The translations under genes and the position numbers were made by a program. Under the pieces are notes generated by a model, which was not told the origin of the DNA, did no database searches, and saw only the letters and a list, made by a program, of their open reading frames with translations. Shown here piece after piece: positions 16,489 to 25,296 of a stretch of DNA of 64,000 nucleotides (positions are counted from its first letter, which is position 1; each line of letters opens with the position of its first letter). This stretch comes from JAYPWI01 sp038135065. Its GTDB lineage: Bacteria; Actinomycetota; Acidimicrobiia; Acidimicrobiales; Poriferisodalaceae. The stretch covers positions 56,245 through 120,244 of the forward strand of contig JAYPWI010000008.1 in the NCBI GenBank assembly GCA_038135065.1, read 5' to 3'.

Positions 16489-17961
16489 ATGCGTACCGAA
16501 CCGGGCGACGAGATGCCCGATCAGCAGGACCCCGATCAGCAGGCCTCCCGTGCGACGTCCCTGCCCACCTCGCGGCGCCCTGAGCAGTACCGGGCCATGA
16601 TCGTCCTCAGCGGCTCCACGGTCTTGCTGATCGGTGCGGTTGTCCTGCTCTCCCTACCGGGGGCATGGGCGAACGAGGGCAGCGCCTCCCTCATGACCGC
16701 GGCCTTCACCGCAACATCGGCAGTGACCGTGACCGGCCTCACCGTCGTCGATCCGACCTCGTGGACGAACCTCGGGCAGCTGGTCATCCTCGCCCTGATC
16801 CAGCTCGGTGGGATTGGCACGATGACCCTTGCCTCCCTGCTCATTCGCTCGCTCGGTGTCGCGCTCCACCAGCGGACCCGCCAAGGAGCCCTGAGCGAGT
16901 ACGGCCTCCAGCTCCGTCGGCCGGGAGCCCATCTGTGGGCCGTGGTCGTCGTCTCGGTCATCGCAGAAGCCATCATCGCTGCCGCGCTGACCATCGGCTT
17001 TGCGAACAGCGCTGATGTTGGGTTGGGCACCGCCATCTGGTGGGGCCTGTTCCACGCCGTCTCGGCCTGGAACAACGCCGGTTTCGGGCTCTTCGGCGAC
17101 AGCGCCCTCGGGTTCGCGGCAAGCCCCAGCGTGCTCGTCCCCATCATGGTCGCCGTCACGGTCGGCGGCCTGGGGATCACCGTGCTGGACGATCTGAGCA
17201 CCCGGTTCATCGCTACCATCCGCCCGCGAGTCAGCCGGATTCCGCCGTCGCAGTGGCGCCGTGCCCCCACCCGACCTCGACCCATCACCCTGCACACCAA
17301 GCTGACCCTCGCCACCACGGCAGTACTGCTCGTCGCCGGAGCGCTGTTGCTCACCCTCTTCGAGTGGGGCAACCCGTCCACCCTCGGGCAGCACGGCATC
17401 GTCGATCGGGCGACCAACGGCGTCATGCTCTCGACAATGGCTCGCACCGCCGGGTTTGCCGCGGTGGACACCGCCCAGTTGACAGACTCATCGGTCCTGC
17501 TCCACGGGTTCCTGATGTTCATCGGAGGGGGCAGTGGCTCCACGGCGGGCGGGATCAAGGTGACGACCCTTGCCGTGCTGATCCTCATGGTGGTCGCGGA
17601 GGTTCGTGGACGTGAGACGAGCACGGCCTACCAGCGCGAGGTCAGTGCAAAGATCCAGCGGCAGGCCATGACGGTCACCTCGCTCGGCGTCGTGGTCGTC
17701 GCCATCGGCGTGTTCACGCTGCTGGCCGTGGCGCCACCGGGCGCGCAACCCCTCGACGTGCTGTTCGAGGCCATCAGCGCCTTCGGGACCGTCGGCTTGT
17801 CCCGCGGCCTGACCACCCACTTCGACACGGTCGGCCAGATAACCCTGATGATCATGATGTTCCTCGGCAGGGTCGGCCCCCTCGTGGTGGGCACCGCCTT
17901 CCTCCACACAACGACGACCTCACCCATTCACTACCCGCAAGGGCGCATCACCGTCGGTTGA
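16489..17961 (+). CDS. trkH: Potassium uptake protein, TrkH/KtrB family
   Basis: 490 aa polytopic membrane protein, with about eight main hydrophobic helices after a hydrophilic, Gln-rich N-terminus of about 35 residues. The pore-loop repeats typical of TrkH/KtrB are visible as TSAVTVTGLTVVD, SAWNNAGFGLFGD, ARTAGFAAVDTAQL and FGTVGLSRGLTTHF, each with the conserved selectivity Gly. It conducts K+ (or Na+/K+) across the plasma membrane and needs a cytosolic RCK ring for gating. The partner TrkA gene follows 26 bp downstream. Divergent from the amidohydrolase gene with 53 bp between. Confidence 0.93.
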   Translation: MRTEPGDEMPDQQDPDQQASRATSLPTSRRPEQYRAMIVLSGSTVLLIGAVVLLSLPGAWANEGSASLMTAAFTATSAVTVTGLTVVDPTSWTNLGQLVILALIQLGGIGTMTLASLLIRSLGVALHQRTRQGALSEYGLQLRRPGAHLWAVVVVSVIAEAIIAAALTIGFANSADVGLGTAIWWGLFHAVSAWNNAGFGLFGDSALGFAASPSVLVPIMVAVTVGGLGITVLDDLSTRFIATIRPRVSRIPPSQWRRAPTRPRPITLHTKLTLATTAVLLVAGALLLTLFEWGNPSTLGQHGIVDRATNGVMLSTMARTAGFAAVDTAQLTDSSVLLHGFLMFIGGGSGSTAGGIKVTTLAVLILMVVAEVRGRETSTAYQREVSAKIQRQAMTVTSLGVVVVAIGVFTLLAVAPPGAQPLDVLFEAISAFGTVGLSRGLTTHFDTVGQITLMIMMFLGRVGPLVVGTAFLHTTTTSPIHYPQGRITVG

Positions 17962-17987
17962 CCCCGACCCGATCATCGGAGCACCAG

Positions 17988-18650
17988 TTGAGCAGAAACC
18001 AACAGCCGGACGTTCTCGTCATCGGCCTGGGTCGGTTCGGCAGCACCCTGGCGCTGGAGCTGATGCGCCGGGGGCACCAGGTGCACGCCGTCGACTCAGA
18101 CCCTGACCGGGTCGAGCAATACGCCGATCACCTGACCAGCACCACCCGGGGAGACTGCACCAACCCCGACACCCTGGCTGCCGTTGGTGCAGCAGGTTTC
18201 GCTCACGTGGTCGTGGCCATCGGAAGCGACATCGAGGCAAGCATCCTGGTGACCGCGGAACTCGCCGAGATCGGTGTCGGCAACATCTGGGCGAAGGCCA
18301 TCAGCGACACCCAAGCCAGAATCCTCCAGCGGGTCGGAGCCAAGAAGGTGATCCGACCCGAAGAGGACACCGGCATCCGGGTCGCCCACACCCTGACCGG
18401 CAATATCGACACATATTTCGAGTTGGAGGAGGACTTCGCGGTGGTACAGACCGGCGTCCCTGCCGCCCTCGCAGGACAGAGTCTGGAGCGCCGCATGGTG
18501 CGCACCCGTTACGGGGTGACCGTGGTGGCCTGGAAGCCTCCGGATGGTCCGTACCGCAACGCCACCCCCGAGACGGTGCTGGCTGCAGGCCACAAGCTGC
18601 TCGTTGCAGGCCATCCTCAGGACATCGACGCCTTTGCGATGCTGGACTGA
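17988..18650 (+). CDS. trkA: Trk/Ktr system potassium uptake protein (RCK subunit)
   Basis: About 220 aa with an RCK_N Rossmann domain (VLVIGLGRFGSTLALELMRRG then VDSDPDRVEQY) that binds NAD(H) or ATP/ADP, and an RCK_C domain. It forms the cytosolic gating ring of the TrkH channel encoded just upstream. I prefer the TTG at 17988 because GGAG lies 6 nt before it. A frame-open TTG at 17958 overlaps the trkH stop and would add ten residues with no ribosome site. Confidence 0.9.
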   Translation: MSRNQQPDVLVIGLGRFGSTLALELMRRGHQVHAVDSDPDRVEQYADHLTSTTRGDCTNPDTLAAVGAAGFAHVVVAIGSDIEASILVTAELAEIGVGNIWAKAISDTQARILQRVGAKKVIRPEEDTGIRVAHTLTGNIDTYFELEEDFAVVQTGVPAALAGQSLERRMVRTRYGVTVVAWKPPDGPYRNATPETVLAAGHKLLVAGHPQDIDAFAMLD

Positions 18651-18674
18651 GCCCTGACCTGGCAGCCTGAGGCG

Positions 18675-19148
18675 ATGGCACATCACGTCCTGCTCGTCCA
18701 CCGCAGCCGTTCCGGTGGCACGGAACAGTTGGCGCAGGCCTTCGCTTCCGGTGTCGCCTCCGTAGGGTTCGATCTCGAGGACCGGGTCGAAGTGGTCCGC
18801 GCATCACCGCTGGAGGCGACAGTCCAAGCCGTGCTCGACGCCGACGCCATCGTCATTGCCACCCCCGAACACTTCGGCTCGATGGCGGGGGCGACCAAAC
18901 ACTTCTTCGAGGAAATCTGGCACGCCTGCATCGACCAGACCGTCGGCCTCCCGTGGCAACTTCTCGTCAAGGCCGGCAACGACGGCACCGGCACGGTGGC
19001 GAGCGTGCAGAAGCTGGCTACCGGGCTGCAGTGGCGGGAGTTCCGACCTCCTCTCGTCGTGGCCGGCGAGGTAACAGATCGCCACCTAGAGGAAGCAGCC
19101 GAGATCGGCGCGACCCTGGCGGTCAGCCTCGACGCAGGCATCGTGTGA
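18675..19148 (+). CDS. Flavodoxin-like / NAD(P)H-dependent oxidoreductase family protein
   Basis: 157 aa flavodoxin-fold protein. The FMN phosphate loop is HRSRSGGTEQLAQAF near residues 9-23, followed by ADAIVIATPEHFGSMAGATKHFFEE, the region contacting the flavin ring in flavodoxins and WrbA-type proteins. The final third holds LLVKAGNDGTGTVASV. It probably shuttles electrons or reduces quinones or other small acceptors; the partner is unknown. Its stop overlaps the next possible ATG by one base (TGATG). Confidence 0.75.
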   Translation: MAHHVLLVHRSRSGGTEQLAQAFASGVASVGFDLEDRVEVVRASPLEATVQAVLDADAIVIATPEHFGSMAGATKHFFEEIWHACIDQTVGLPWQLLVKAGNDGTGTVASVQKLATGLQWREFRPPLVVAGEVTDRHLEEAAEIGATLAVSLDAGIV

Positions 19149-19558
19149 TGGACGGGGCGTGGGACGATGAGAGGATGCGACGTGAGATCTCTCCCAATGG
19201 CATTGCGCCTCCTGCGGCCAACTACGCCCATGCCGTGCTGAGCACCGAGGCAACCCACTGGCTCCACACCTCCGGGGTGGTGCCGGTCGCCCCGGACGGT
19301 TCGGTTCCCGCCGACATCGCCGATCAGGCCGCAGTCATGTGGGCCAATGTCGGGGCCATGCTCGACGACGCAGGGCTCGATCCGGCCGATGTGGTCTCCG
19401 TGACCACCTACGCCGTGGCCGGGGAGGACCTCGGCCCGGTGATGGCCGCCCGTGACGCCTTCCTCAACGGCGGACGGGCGGCATCGACACTGGTCACCGT
19501 CCCCGCCCTGGCCCGTCCGGAGTGGCTCGTGGAGGTGGCGGTCATCGCAGCCCGGTGA
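19148..19558 (+). CDS. RidA family protein (enamine/imine deaminase)
   Basis: 136 aa from the ATG overlapping the previous stop, or 127 aa from the internal ATG at 19175, which gives the more usual family N-terminus (RREISPNG-APPAANYAHAV). The chorismate-mutase-like trimer fold is indicated by SGVVPVAPDGSVP, DVVSVTTYAV and a C-terminal ALARPEWLVEVAVIA strand. Canonical RidA ends its motif with an Arg that holds the substrate carboxylate; here an R is present in ALARPEW. These proteins hydrolyse reactive enamines from PLP enzymes or take part in ring catabolism. Confidence 0.82.
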   Translation: MDGAWDDERMRREISPNGIAPPAANYAHAVLSTEATHWLHTSGVVPVAPDGSVPADIADQAAVMWANVGAMLDDAGLDPADVVSVTTYAVAGEDLGPVMAARDAFLNGGRAASTLVTVPALARPEWLVEVAVIAAR

Positions 19559-19597
19559 GGGCGGCGAATCCCACGAGCACGAATCTCAGGGGCAACG

Positions 19598-19603
19598 TAC
19601 CCT
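19598..19603 (+). promoter_or_regulatory. -10 box (TACCCT) of a likely leaderless promoter
   Basis: TACCCT ends 7 nt before the GTG at 19611. This placement decides the MFS porter start among several open in-frame codons. Confidence 0.5.
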
Positions 19604-19610
19604 GCTCGGT

Positions 19611-20948
19611 GTGACAGGGGTCGAGGAGTTCAGCGGGTTCGGCTGGCGGCCCCTGGCCGTCGCCGGGATCAACCTCGACACGGTGCAGCGGCGTCCTGTT
19701 CGCCTGATCCCCGCCCTGCCGTCAGAGTTGGACCCGGCCCATGCCCCACCCCCGGCGGCCGGCGTCGACTCCGCCCGAGCGTGGTTGGTCGTTCTCGCGA
19801 CCTTCCTGTCGACCTCGACAGCGTTCTTCGTGACCTACAGCTTCACCACATTTCTCGGCGCCATGTCTGCCGAGTTCGGGACGGGAAGCGGGTCGACGTC
19901 GCTGCTGTTCAGCCTGACCATCTTCTTCCTGTTCGTCCTGGGCCTCCCGGCCGGCCGAGCATCAGACCGGTGGGGACCCCGACCAGTCATGCTCGTCGGG
20001 GCAGCCATCCTGGTCGGCGGGCTTCTGGCCACGTCCGTGGTTCCCCGCATCGAGTACGGCTACGTCACCTACGGGCTGGGGATCGGCCTCGGCGTGGCCT
20101 GCTGCTACGTCCCCGTCGTGTCACAGGTCACAGGGTGGTTCCAACGGCGCCGTGCGGCTGCCCTCGGTGTTGCGGTCTCCGGTATCGGGGCCGGCACCAT
20201 CCTCGGTCCTCCCGTCAGCCAAGCGCTGATCGACGCCTACGGATGGCGCACCACCTACCAGATCCTGGCTGGCGTCGCCGCAGTTGGATTCCTCGCAGCC
20301 GCGGCGCTCATCGCCCCAGCCCCATCGATGGCAGGAGCCCCGCCCGTGCGCCTCGGGGCCCTGTTCCGCTCTCCGCTGTTCAGAGCCATGTACATCGCGG
20401 GCTTCCTGATGTCGTTGGGTCTGTTCGTGCCGTTCGTGTTCCTCAAGCCCTACGCCGAGACCCAGGGAATCGATCCCGCTCGCGCCGCCGTGCTGGTAAG
20501 CGTCCTGGGTATCGGTTCGCTGCTGGGGCGGTTGGTGCTGGCCAGCTTCGCCGGGCTGCTCGGCGTGTTGCGGCTCTACCAGCTCTGCTTCGTCGTGCTC
20601 GCCGGGTCCTTTCCGATCTGGTACCTGGGCGGGCCGAGCATGGCCCTGCTCGCCCTGTTCGCGTTCGTTCTGGGGACTGCATACGGCGGGTATGTCGCGC
20701 TGAGCCCAGCGGCCGCCGCCGAATTGTTCGGTCTCGCCGGCCTCGGAGCCGTTTTGGGCGCCATGTACACGGCGGGTGGGGTCGGGGGCTTGATCGGGCC
20801 GCCCGTTGCGGGCCGCGTCTTCGACTTGACCGAGAGTTACACGATCCCCATCTTCGGGGCCATGGCGGTCAGTGTGCTGGGGGTGATTGTGCTTCGACGA
20901 GCGATCACCCTGGCCAGGACTGCGCCGTTCAGTCCAGATACGCCCTGA
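19611..20948 (+). CDS. MFS transporter, monocarboxylate/oxalate-formate porter type
   Basis: About 445 aa with twelve predicted helices. The first helix follows a polar N-terminus of about 50 residues. The cytosolic loop after helix 2 reads AGRASDRWGPRPV, the MFS G-x-x-x-D-R-x-G-x-R signature, and helices 4-5 carry GLGIGLGVACCYVPV and GIGAGTILGPPV, which resemble the MCT/OFA subfamily that exchanges or imports monocarboxylates. The GTG start is supported by a TACCCT box 7 nt upstream. The last 20 bp overlap the 3' end of the convergent monooxygenase-esterase gene. Confidence 0.85.
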   Translation: MTGVEEFSGFGWRPLAVAGINLDTVQRRPVRLIPALPSELDPAHAPPPAAGVDSARAWLVVLATFLSTSTAFFVTYSFTTFLGAMSAEFGTGSGSTSLLFSLTIFFLFVLGLPAGRASDRWGPRPVMLVGAAILVGGLLATSVVPRIEYGYVTYGLGIGLGVACCYVPVVSQVTGWFQRRRAAALGVAVSGIGAGTILGPPVSQALIDAYGWRTTYQILAGVAAVGFLAAAALIAPAPSMAGAPPVRLGALFRSPLFRAMYIAGFLMSLGLFVPFVFLKPYAETQGIDPARAAVLVSVLGIGSLLGRLVLASFAGLLGVLRLYQLCFVVLAGSFPIWYLGGPSMALLALFAFVLGTAYGGYVALSPAAAAELFGLAGLGAVLGAMYTAGGVGGLIGPPVAGRVFDLTESYTIPIFGAMAVSVLGVIVLRRAITLARTAPFSPDTP

Positions 20949-23499
20949 GCGCGGCTGCCATCTCGGCCCGGATGGGCGCCCCTGAAAGGATCATGTCCAC
21001 CCCCGCGATCGAGGTGTGGGTGTGGCCTCGGCATGCCATGTGCCTGGTCGGCACGCCGGCTGCATCGAGGGCACGGGCGTAGGCTGCGCCCTCGTCCCGC
21101 AAGGGATCGAACTCGGCGGTCACCACCAGTGCAGGGGGCAGGCCTGCCAGATCCTCGGCTCGCAGGGGCGACGCCCGGGGATCATTCCGGTCGGCCTCAT
21201 CGGCGTAATGGTCCCAGAACCAGTCCATGAGCGACGCGGTGAGCACATAGCCCTCTGCGTTCTCCGCATAGGAGGAGCTGCGCGCTCCTCCGTCGGTAAC
21301 CGGGGTCAACAACACCTGGCCAGCGATCTCCACGGTTGGGTCGTCGCGCAACTGCTGACAGGCCACAGCGGCCAGATTGCCACCGGCACTCCAACCGGCG
21401 ACCGCCATCGGTCCGGCCCGTCCACCGAGTTGCTCGGCTTCGCCGGCCAGCCATCTCAGGGCAGCGACCGCATCGTCGGCGGCAGCGGGGAAGCGTTGTT
21501 CGGGAGCGTGCCGATAGTTCAACGAGACGATCATGGCGCCGGTCCGGTCACACAAGTCCCGGCAGAGCGGATCGTCAGATTCGGCCGATCCGAGCACCCA
21601 GCCGCCACCGTGGAAGTAGGCCACCACTGGGTGGGGACCCGGTGTGGCGGGCCGATAGAGCCGATAGGCCAGGTCCGATCCGTCGGCCGCCGGATACGTT
21701 CCGTCCACGATCTCCCCCACCTCCGGACCTGGCGGTCGCTGCGCGGCCCCCGCCGTCATGAACTCCCTTGCTTCGTCGGGCGACATCGAATCGAGGGACG
21801 GAAGGTTCATCTCCGCCATCATCTGGAGCACCATCATCACGTCGGGCTGCAGTCGCCGGACGACGCCGTCGTTGCACTGCTCGCCGCCGGGCCCACTGCG
21901 GCGGAACCCGAGGTAGCCCCGTTCCCGCACCTCGTCACAGGCCGCCCGATAGCCGTCCACCCCGCCCACGTAGGGCAGGAAGACCCGCGGCTTACCCGGG
22001 ACGTTGGCGCCCATGTACCACGAGTTCGCTCTGCTGTAGAGGGTGATGGCCGCACAGTCGTTGACGTGCTGCCCCCAGCCGGCTTCGGCCGTCTCGGTTG
22101 CTTCGATCACCGTCGTTCCCTCGTCGCGGAGATCGGCCAGGACATCCGCGATGAGTTCCACGTGCTGCTCGATCGACACCATCATGTTCGACAGCACCGA
22201 TGGACTGCCCGGTCCGGTGATGGCCCAGAAGTTGGGGAAGCCCTCCACCGTGAGACCCAGGTAGGTCTGTGGTCCGCCCTCCCACTTGGTGGCCAACTCG
22301 AGCCCGTCCCGACCGCGGATGTCGACGGCCACGATGGGCCCCGTCATCGCGTCGAACCCGACTGCGTACACGATCACATCGACATCGAAGGATGCGTTGG
22401 CGGTTGCAATGCCCGTCTCGGTGATCGAGGTGATCGGGTCGGACCGCAGATCGACGAGTCGCACGTGTGGGAGGTTGAAGGTCTGGTAGTAGCCCGAGTC
22501 CAGACACGGCCGCTTGGTGCCCACGGGGTGGTTGTCAGGACACAACGCTTCTGCCGTGGCCGGATCGTCCACGATGGACCGGATCTTGTCGCGGATGAAC
22601 TCGGCAACCAGTTCGTTGGCCGCAGGATTCACCGCAGTGTCGGTGTAGGCCCCAAGGATGCCGAACAGCGAACCCTCGTTCCATCCCTCCTCGAGGCGAG
22701 CGTTTCGCTCCTCGGTCGACACGGCAAGGGCGCTCTGGGTGGGGATCTCGCGAGGCACGCCCACCCGGGACCAGCGGGCTGCGTCCCGATAAGCCTCTCG
22801 GTCGGCCTGCTTGGACGCCACCACTGCGGCCGGGGGTGGACCGTTGAGGGCCGGCATCGAGAAGTTGGCCGTGCGTTGCAACACGGTGAGCTCGGATGCC
22901 TGGGCGGCGATGAGGGGGATCGACTGAATGGCCGACGAGCCGGTTCCGATCACGGCAACGCGCTTGCCCGAGAAATCGACCTCGTGGTGAGGCCACCGAC
23001 CGGTGAAATACTCCTCCCCGCCGAAGGAGCCGAAGCCAGGAATGTCCGGTTCCTTGGGCACCGACAGGCACCCTGTCGCCATGACGTAGTGGCGGGCCGT
23101 GATCTCATCACCGGCGCTGGTCCGGATCCGCCATATCTCGGCCTCTTCGTCCCAGGACGCTTGCTCGACCGTGGTCTCGAAGCGGATGTCGCGCCGCAGG
23201 TCGTGCTTGTCGGCCACGAAGTTGGCGTAGCGGAGGATCTCGGGCTGGGTTGCGTATTTCTCGGACCACTCCCAGGTCTCGTCGAGCTCCGGATCGAAGC
23301 TGTAGGAGTAGTCGACGCTCATCACGTCGCAGCGGGCCCCCGGGTACCGGTTCCAGTACCAGGTGCCCCCGACCCCGTCAGCGCTCTCGAGCACCTGGAC
23401 CGTCATGCCCTGGTTGCGCAGCCGATAGATCAGGTACATACCGGCGAATCCGGCACCTGCAGCTACCACGTCGAACTGTGGCGTTTCCTGGCTTGTCAT
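20929..23499 (-). CDS. Baeyer-Villiger-type flavoprotein monooxygenase fused to an HSL-family alpha/beta-hydrolase
   Basis: 856 aa with two enzymes in one chain. Residues 1-545 are a class B flavin monooxygenase: GAGFAG FAD site (15-20), GGTWYWNRYPGARCD, then the Baeyer-Villiger fingerprint at 159-170 in which the usual His is Phe165, then VIGTGSSAIQ for NADPH and ATG-type motifs. Residues 548-856 are a hormone-sensitive-lipase-family esterase: HGGGW oxyanion hole at 630, GWSAGGN with Ser704, Asp798 and His826. A ketone would be oxidised to an ester or lactone and hydrolysed by the fused esterase (inference). The ATG at 23499 follows GGAGGGGG; a longer in-frame start lacks such a site. Confidence 0.88.
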   Translation of the reverse strand: MTSQETPQFDVVAAGAGFAGMYLIYRLRNQGMTVQVLESADGVGGTWYWNRYPGARCDVMSVDYSYSFDPELDETWEWSEKYATQPEILRYANFVADKHDLRRDIRFETTVEQASWDEEAEIWRIRTSAGDEITARHYVMATGCLSVPKEPDIPGFGSFGGEEYFTGRWPHHEVDFSGKRVAVIGTGSSAIQSIPLIAAQASELTVLQRTANFSMPALNGPPPAAVVASKQADREAYRDAARWSRVGVPREIPTQSALAVSTEERNARLEEGWNEGSLFGILGAYTDTAVNPAANELVAEFIRDKIRSIVDDPATAEALCPDNHPVGTKRPCLDSGYYQTFNLPHVRLVDLRSDPITSITETGIATANASFDVDVIVYAVGFDAMTGPIVAVDIRGRDGLELATKWEGGPQTYLGLTVEGFPNFWAITGPGSPSVLSNMMVSIEQHVELIADVLADLRDEGTTVIEATETAEAGWGQHVNDCAAITLYSRANSWYMGANVPGKPRVFLPYVGGVDGYRAACDEVRERGYLGFRRSGPGGEQCNDGVVRRLQPDVMMVLQMMAEMNLPSLDSMSPDEAREFMTAGAAQRPPGPEVGEIVDGTYPAADGSDLAYRLYRPATPGPHPVVAYFHGGGWVLGSAESDDPLCRDLCDRTGAMIVSLNYRHAPEQRFPAAADDAVAALRWLAGEAEQLGGRAGPMAVAGWSAGGNLAAVACQQLRDDPTVEIAGQVLLTPVTDGGARSSSYAENAEGYVLTASLMDWFWDHYADEADRNDPRASPLRAEDLAGLPPALVVTAEFDPLRDEGAAYARALDAAGVPTRHMACRGHTHTSIAGVDMILSGAPIRAEMAAALRAYLD

Positions 23500-23558
23500 C
23501 AGGCCCCCTCCTGCTCGTAGCCGAACCAGTCTCGCGCATCTGACCATCACTGCTCTGG

Positions 23559-23571
23559 TTCGATATTCGAA
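23559..23571. promoter_or_regulatory. Short inverted repeat between divergent monooxygenase genes
   Basis: TTCGA-TAT-TCGAA, a 5-bp-arm palindrome in the 92-bp divergent spacer, just upstream of the -10 box for the gene at 23592. It could be an operator, but the arms are short. Confidence 0.3.
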
Positions 23572-23578
23572 GGTGTCG

Positions 23579-23584
23579 TAGTTT
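23579..23584 (+). promoter_or_regulatory. -10 box (TAGTTT) of a likely leaderless promoter
   Basis: TAGTTT followed by a 7-nt pyrimidine-rich tract and the ATG at 23592; no ribosome site. Confidence 0.5.
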
Positions 23585-23591
23585 TTTCTTC

Positions 23592-25274
23592 ATGAGCACC
23601 ACTGAGGAACTCGGCACGATCAGGACCGCCCGACCGGGCGAGGACAACCCCGACCGAGACGTCGTGGTCATCGGGGCCGGCGTCTGCGGGATCTACGCCC
23701 TGTACCGGCTGCGGGAACTCGGCCTGTCGGTCACCGTCCTCGAAGCGGGAGGTGGGGCCGGGGGAACCTGGTACTGGAACCGCTACCCGGGATGTCGCTT
23801 CGACAGCGAGAGCTACACCTACGGGTATTCCTTCAGCCAGGAGCTCCTCGACGAATGGGACTGGACCGAGCACTTCTCGCCGCAGCCCGAGACCCTGCGG
23901 TACCTCCAGCACGTGATCGACAAGTTCGATCTCGCTTCCGACATGCGCTTCGGGGCGAAGGTCGAGCGCTGCGAATGGAACGACGACGCTGCAACGTGGA
24001 CGGTCACCATCGCCGGTGGTGAGCAGATCACCACCCGTTTCCTCATGACCGCGCTCGGCCTGCTGTCAGCGGCAACCCTGCCCCGCATCGAGGGCATGGA
24101 CGATTTCGAGGGGCAGTCGTTCCACACCTACAACTGGCCCCAGGAACCCGTGGACCTGGCTGGCAAGCGGGTCGGCGTCATCGGGACCGGTGCGACCGGG
24201 GTGCAACTCATCGGGGCCATCGCCGACCAGGTCGAGCACCTGACCGTGTTCCAGCGGCGCCCGAACTGGTGCGCCCCGCTGCACAACAGCACCATCTCGA
24301 CTGAGGAGATGGCCGACATCCGGTCTCGCTACGACGAGATTTTCGCGCGGTGTGCCCAGACCCCGGGTGGGTTCATCCACGGTCCCGACCGCCGCACCAT
24401 CGCCGAGGTGTCGGCGGACGAACGGCTGGCCTTCTGGGAAGACCTGTACGCCTCACCCGGATTCGGCATCTGGTTGGGCAACTTCCGCGACGTGCTCATG
24501 GACGAGGAGGCCAACGCCGAGTTCTCGGCCTTCATGGCCGACAAGATCCGCTCGCGGGTTCACGACCCGGCGGTGGCCGAGAAGCTCATTCCCACCGACC
24601 ACGGGTTCGGGGTCCAGCGGGTACCGATGGAGACCCGGTACTACGAGGCCTACAACCGGGACCACGTCCGCCTGGTCGATCTGCTCGAAACCCCCATCGA
24701 GCGGGTCACGTCAACCGGACTTCGCACCGCGGCCAACCCCGATGCCGGGGTCGAGCATCCCGAGGACCACGACCTCGACATCATCGTGTACGCCACGGGC
24801 TTCGATGCCATTACCGGGGCCTTCGACCGGATCGAGTTCGTCGGCCGGAACGGCACGACCCTGCGCGACAAGTGGTCGGACAACCCCGTCACCTACCTGG
24901 GCCTGCAGGTGCATGACTTCCCCAACCTGTTCACCCTGGCCGGACCGACTGCGGGATCGGTCTCCACCAACTTCCCCCGGGGTATCGAACTGGCAGTCGA
25001 GTGGGCGACCGACATGATGGGGCACTTCCTCGACCAGGGGGCAACAGCCATCGAGTGCACCCCTGAGGCGGAGCAGGAATGGACCGAGCACATCAGGGAC
25101 CTGTATTCGATGGTGCTGTTGCGCAACGCCCGGAGTTGGTTCACCGGCTACAACTCGAACGTCGAGGACCGCGACCGCACCCGCTACCTGCTCTACAACG
25201 GCGGCGCTCCCCGGTACCGCAAGCACCTCGAGGAGGTAGCGGCCGAGGGGTACCGGGGGTTCGTCGGCTCCTGA
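23592..25274 (+). CDS. Baeyer-Villiger monooxygenase (class B flavoprotein)
   Basis: 560 aa, FAD- and NADPH-dependent. It has GAGVCG (28-33), GGTWYWNRYPGCRFD, and an intact Baeyer-Villiger fingerprint F-x-G-x3-H-x3-W-P at 172-183 with His178, followed by the NADPH motif VIGTGATGVQ. The C-terminal half shows the usual YATGFDAITGAF and NLFTLAGP segments. It inserts an oxygen next to a carbonyl, giving esters or lactones; the ketone is unknown. It is divergently transcribed from the monooxygenase-esterase fusion and convergent with the third monooxygenase gene. Confidence 0.9.
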   Translation: MSTTEELGTIRTARPGEDNPDRDVVVIGAGVCGIYALYRLRELGLSVTVLEAGGGAGGTWYWNRYPGCRFDSESYTYGYSFSQELLDEWDWTEHFSPQPETLRYLQHVIDKFDLASDMRFGAKVERCEWNDDAATWTVTIAGGEQITTRFLMTALGLLSAATLPRIEGMDDFEGQSFHTYNWPQEPVDLAGKRVGVIGTGATGVQLIGAIADQVEHLTVFQRRPNWCAPLHNSTISTEEMADIRSRYDEIFARCAQTPGGFIHGPDRRTIAEVSADERLAFWEDLYASPGFGIWLGNFRDVLMDEEANAEFSAFMADKIRSRVHDPAVAEKLIPTDHGFGVQRVPMETRYYEAYNRDHVRLVDLLETPIERVTSTGLRTAANPDAGVEHPEDHDLDIIVYATGFDAITGAFDRIEFVGRNGTTLRDKWSDNPVTYLGLQVHDFPNLFTLAGPTAGSVSTNFPRGIELAVEWATDMMGHFLDQGATAIECTPEAEQEWTEHIRDLYSMVLLRNARSWFTGYNSNVEDRDRTRYLLYNGGAPRYRKHLEEVAAEGYRGFVGS

Positions 25275-25296
25275 CGGGGTTCTCAGGAGCAGGCGG

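Noticed and set aside
21016..23520. Long open frame on the plus strand opposite the monooxygenase-esterase gene
   Set aside because: Antisense shadow of a real high-GC gene; no domain, and low-quality His/Gly/Arg-rich content.
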